Below are positions 62,425 through 64,000 of a DNA stretch of 64,000 bases, in pieces. The stretch spans positions 186,001-250,000 of the forward strand of contig CAVSIZ010000013.1 of NCBI GenBank assembly GCA_963728125.1. The letters are read 5' to 3'. The notes beneath the pieces are model-generated. The model was not told the origin of the DNA and ran no database searches. It saw only the letters and a list, made by a program, of their open reading frames with translations. The stretch is from CAWDCV01 sp963728125 (lineage in GTDB: Bacteria > Actinomycetota > Actinomycetes > CAWDCV01). A program made the translations under genes and the position numbers. Positions within the stretch are counted from its first letter, which is position 1. The number at the start of each line of letters is the position of its first letter.

Positions 62425-64000
62425 GTGCCGACTGATCGGGAGAATCTGGTGTCCTCCGGCCGACGGAGGCTGGCGACTGGCACCTGGACAGAAGCCGGGG
62501 AGTCATTCCGAGCTGCCCTCGACCTGGAGGAAACCGGCGAGGCCCTGCTGGGCCTCGGCGAGGCGCTGTGGTGGCTGGGGGAGACCCGCGAAGCGATTGC
62601 CTACCAAGAACGTGGGTTCGCCGCGTTCCTTCGCGAAGGTCATCCGGACCGGGCGGCGAATGCCGCGCTGTGGTTGTCCCTCGTCTATCGCCAACAGATC
62701 GGCAATACGGCCGCCTCTGACGGCTGGATCGCCCGCTTCGCCCGGCTCGTGGAGGAGTTCGAGTTAGAGCAGCTGCAGGGATGGCTCCTCGTCATCAAGG
62801 CGTTCAGCAGCGATGGCCCCGAAGCGGAGGAGACGTGGGCGCGTCAGGCGCACCAGCTGGGCCGGACCTCGGGGGATCAGGACCTGGAGTTCTGTGCCGC
62901 GAGCCAAGTAGGGGCTGCCCTCATCCGACAGGGCCGGATTGCCGAAGGCGTTACGTGGCTCGACGAGTCGATGGTCGGCGCCTTCAGCGGAGAAGGTGCC
63001 GCCCTCGACACGGTCGTCTGGACCAGCTGCAACATGATCATCTCCTGCACTCGCAGTGCCGAATTCGAGCGTGCCGTGCAGTGGATCCGCGCCGCGGACG
63101 CGTTCACTCGGCGCTACGGTTGCCCGTATCTGTTCAGCGAGTGCCGCACCTCGTATGGCGGCGTACTCCTCGCCATGGGCGACTGGGACCAAGCCGAACA
63201 CGAGCTCCAAGCGGCGATCGAGCTATCCCAGGCCTCGGCCCCCGCGCATCGACACAGGGCGTTGGCCACGCTGGCCGAGTTGAGGATGTCGCAGGGTCAG
63301 GTCGAAGAGGCGGAGCACCTTGTCAACAGTCTCGCCGATTCCGAAGCGGCCACGACGGTGTGGGCCCGGATCCACCTTGCCCTTGGTCGGCCCACCCTCG
63401 CCGCCGCCACGCTGCGACGCAGGCTGAGCCTCATCGGGGAGGAGCGGCTAGAAAGCGCAGTGCTGCTCGAGTTGCTCGGAGAAGCAGAGATCGAGCAGGG
63501 CGAGCACCAGTCGGCCGTCAAGCGGGGCCGCTGGCTCGCCGAGCTGGGTGAGTCCACCGGCAGCCGCCTCGCGCTCGCGCAAGGCCACCGGCTCTGGGGG
63601 CGTGCCCTCGAGGCTGTAGGGGAGGTGACGCAGGCTCGCCTACACCTTGACGTGGCGTTGACGACATTCGTCCATCTGGCAGATGCCGTTCGAGGCGGCT
63701 CGTACGCGCATGTTGTGCGCCCGCGTACTGGTAGACCAGGCCGCTGATGCGGCCGTCGCCGAGGCGCAGTTGGCCCTGGAGTCGTTCGAAGCCCTCGGTG
63801 CCGGCAGGGACGCCGATGCGGCTGCCGCGTTCCTGCGGCAGCTTGGTGTCAAAGCCGCTCGGACCGGACCGCGAGGAGTCGGGGCACTCACCAAGCGGGA
63901 ACACCAGGTGCTGTCCTTGCTCGCTGAGGGACGGTCGAACCCCGAGATCGCGGACCGCCTCTACCTCAGTCGCAGGACAGTCGAGCACCACGTGGCGCAT
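62425..64000 (+). pseudogene. LuxR-type regulator with TPR-like region, frameshifted and truncated by window end
   Basis: A helical-repeat protein starting at GTG 62425 (MPTDRENLVSSGRRRLATGT), with TPR-like repeats (EALLGLGEALWWLGETREAI, GDWDQAEHELQAAIELSQAS) and no NTPase motif. The frame ends at 63747 in a non-homologous tail, but the +1 frame from about 63681 encodes ARTRMLCARVLVDQAADAAV, then LTKREHQVLSLLAEGRSNPE, IADRLYLSRRTVEHHV: a LuxR helix-turn-helix, which continues past base 64000. A one-base indel near 63681 therefore separates the two halves. The organisation resembles LuxR regulators without the usual N-terminal ATPase. Confidence 0.8.

Overview
The window is high-GC DNA from a free-living actinobacterium. 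Evidence: frequent GTG starts, lexA divergent from a small LysM membrane protein behind TCGAAC-N4-GTTCG SOS boxes, nrdR followed by a B12-dependent ribonucleotide reductase, a furA-katG operon, a long HrpA helicase, and the order principal sigma factor / small zinc protein / type IIA topoisomerase B subunit. I cannot name the genus. I saw no rRNA or tRNA gene, CRISPR array, insertion sequence or prophage. No gene-free stretch exceeds about 300 bp.

Layout. 1-10 kb: a truncated LysR regulator divergent from a class V aminotransferase-fold enzyme, DinG helicase, LexA, the SOS LysM protein, NrdR and NrdJ; NrdJ carries a complete homing-endonuclease intein. 10-14 kb: a drug-type ABC exporter with a divergent TetR, an AlkZ/YcaQ-like protein and a zinc ribbon protein. 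14-22.3 kb: a leftward, tightly packed series: Zn-dehydrogenase, SDR, VOC protein, an acetyltransferase/methyltransferase fusion, HrpA and a small unknown protein. 22.4-27.4 kb: a small secreted protein, then a BTAD-STAND-WD40 regulator and a SnoaL-like gene, both broken by single-base frameshifts. 27.4-31 kb: DsbA-like protein, KatG, FurA. 31-43 kb: phosphoglucomutase, Nramp-related carrier, pirin, small conserved proteins, GH31 glycosidase, serine hydrolase, acyl-ACP desaturase plus SDR, UbiB-type kinase. 42.8-46 kb: VapBC, saccharopine dehydrogenase-like protein, DUF456 protein, DapA-like lyase. 46-53 kb: membrane molybdoenzyme, then a GCS2 ligase facing a coupled operon of esterase, ATP-grasp protein, AAA+ ATPase and membrane protein. 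53-58 kb: DinB-like protein, PlsC acyltransferase with patatin phospholipase, HhH-GPD protein, YciI with ECF42 sigma factor. 58-64 kb: principal sigma factor, DUF7455 protein, ParE/GyrB-like topoisomerase and a truncated LuxR-type regulator.

How genes work together. Replication and repair dominate the left end: LexA, the SOS LysM protein, DinG and NrdRJ, with further repair candidates (AlkZ-like, HhH-GPD) elsewhere. FurA-KatG is a peroxide-defence unit. PlsC and patatin form an acyl-lipid pair. The most interesting uncharacterised unit is the ligase/ATP-grasp/AAA+/esterase neighbourhood at 47.4-53.1 kb, which looks like a pathway making or remodelling an amide- or peptide-linked small molecule.

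Caution on sequence quality: single-base frameshifts disrupt six otherwise well-conserved reading frames (23.5, 23.8, 24.55, 27.01, 27.08, 41.48, 43.24 and 63.68 kb). They may be real decay or assembly errors, and the broken-gene calls should be read with that in mind.
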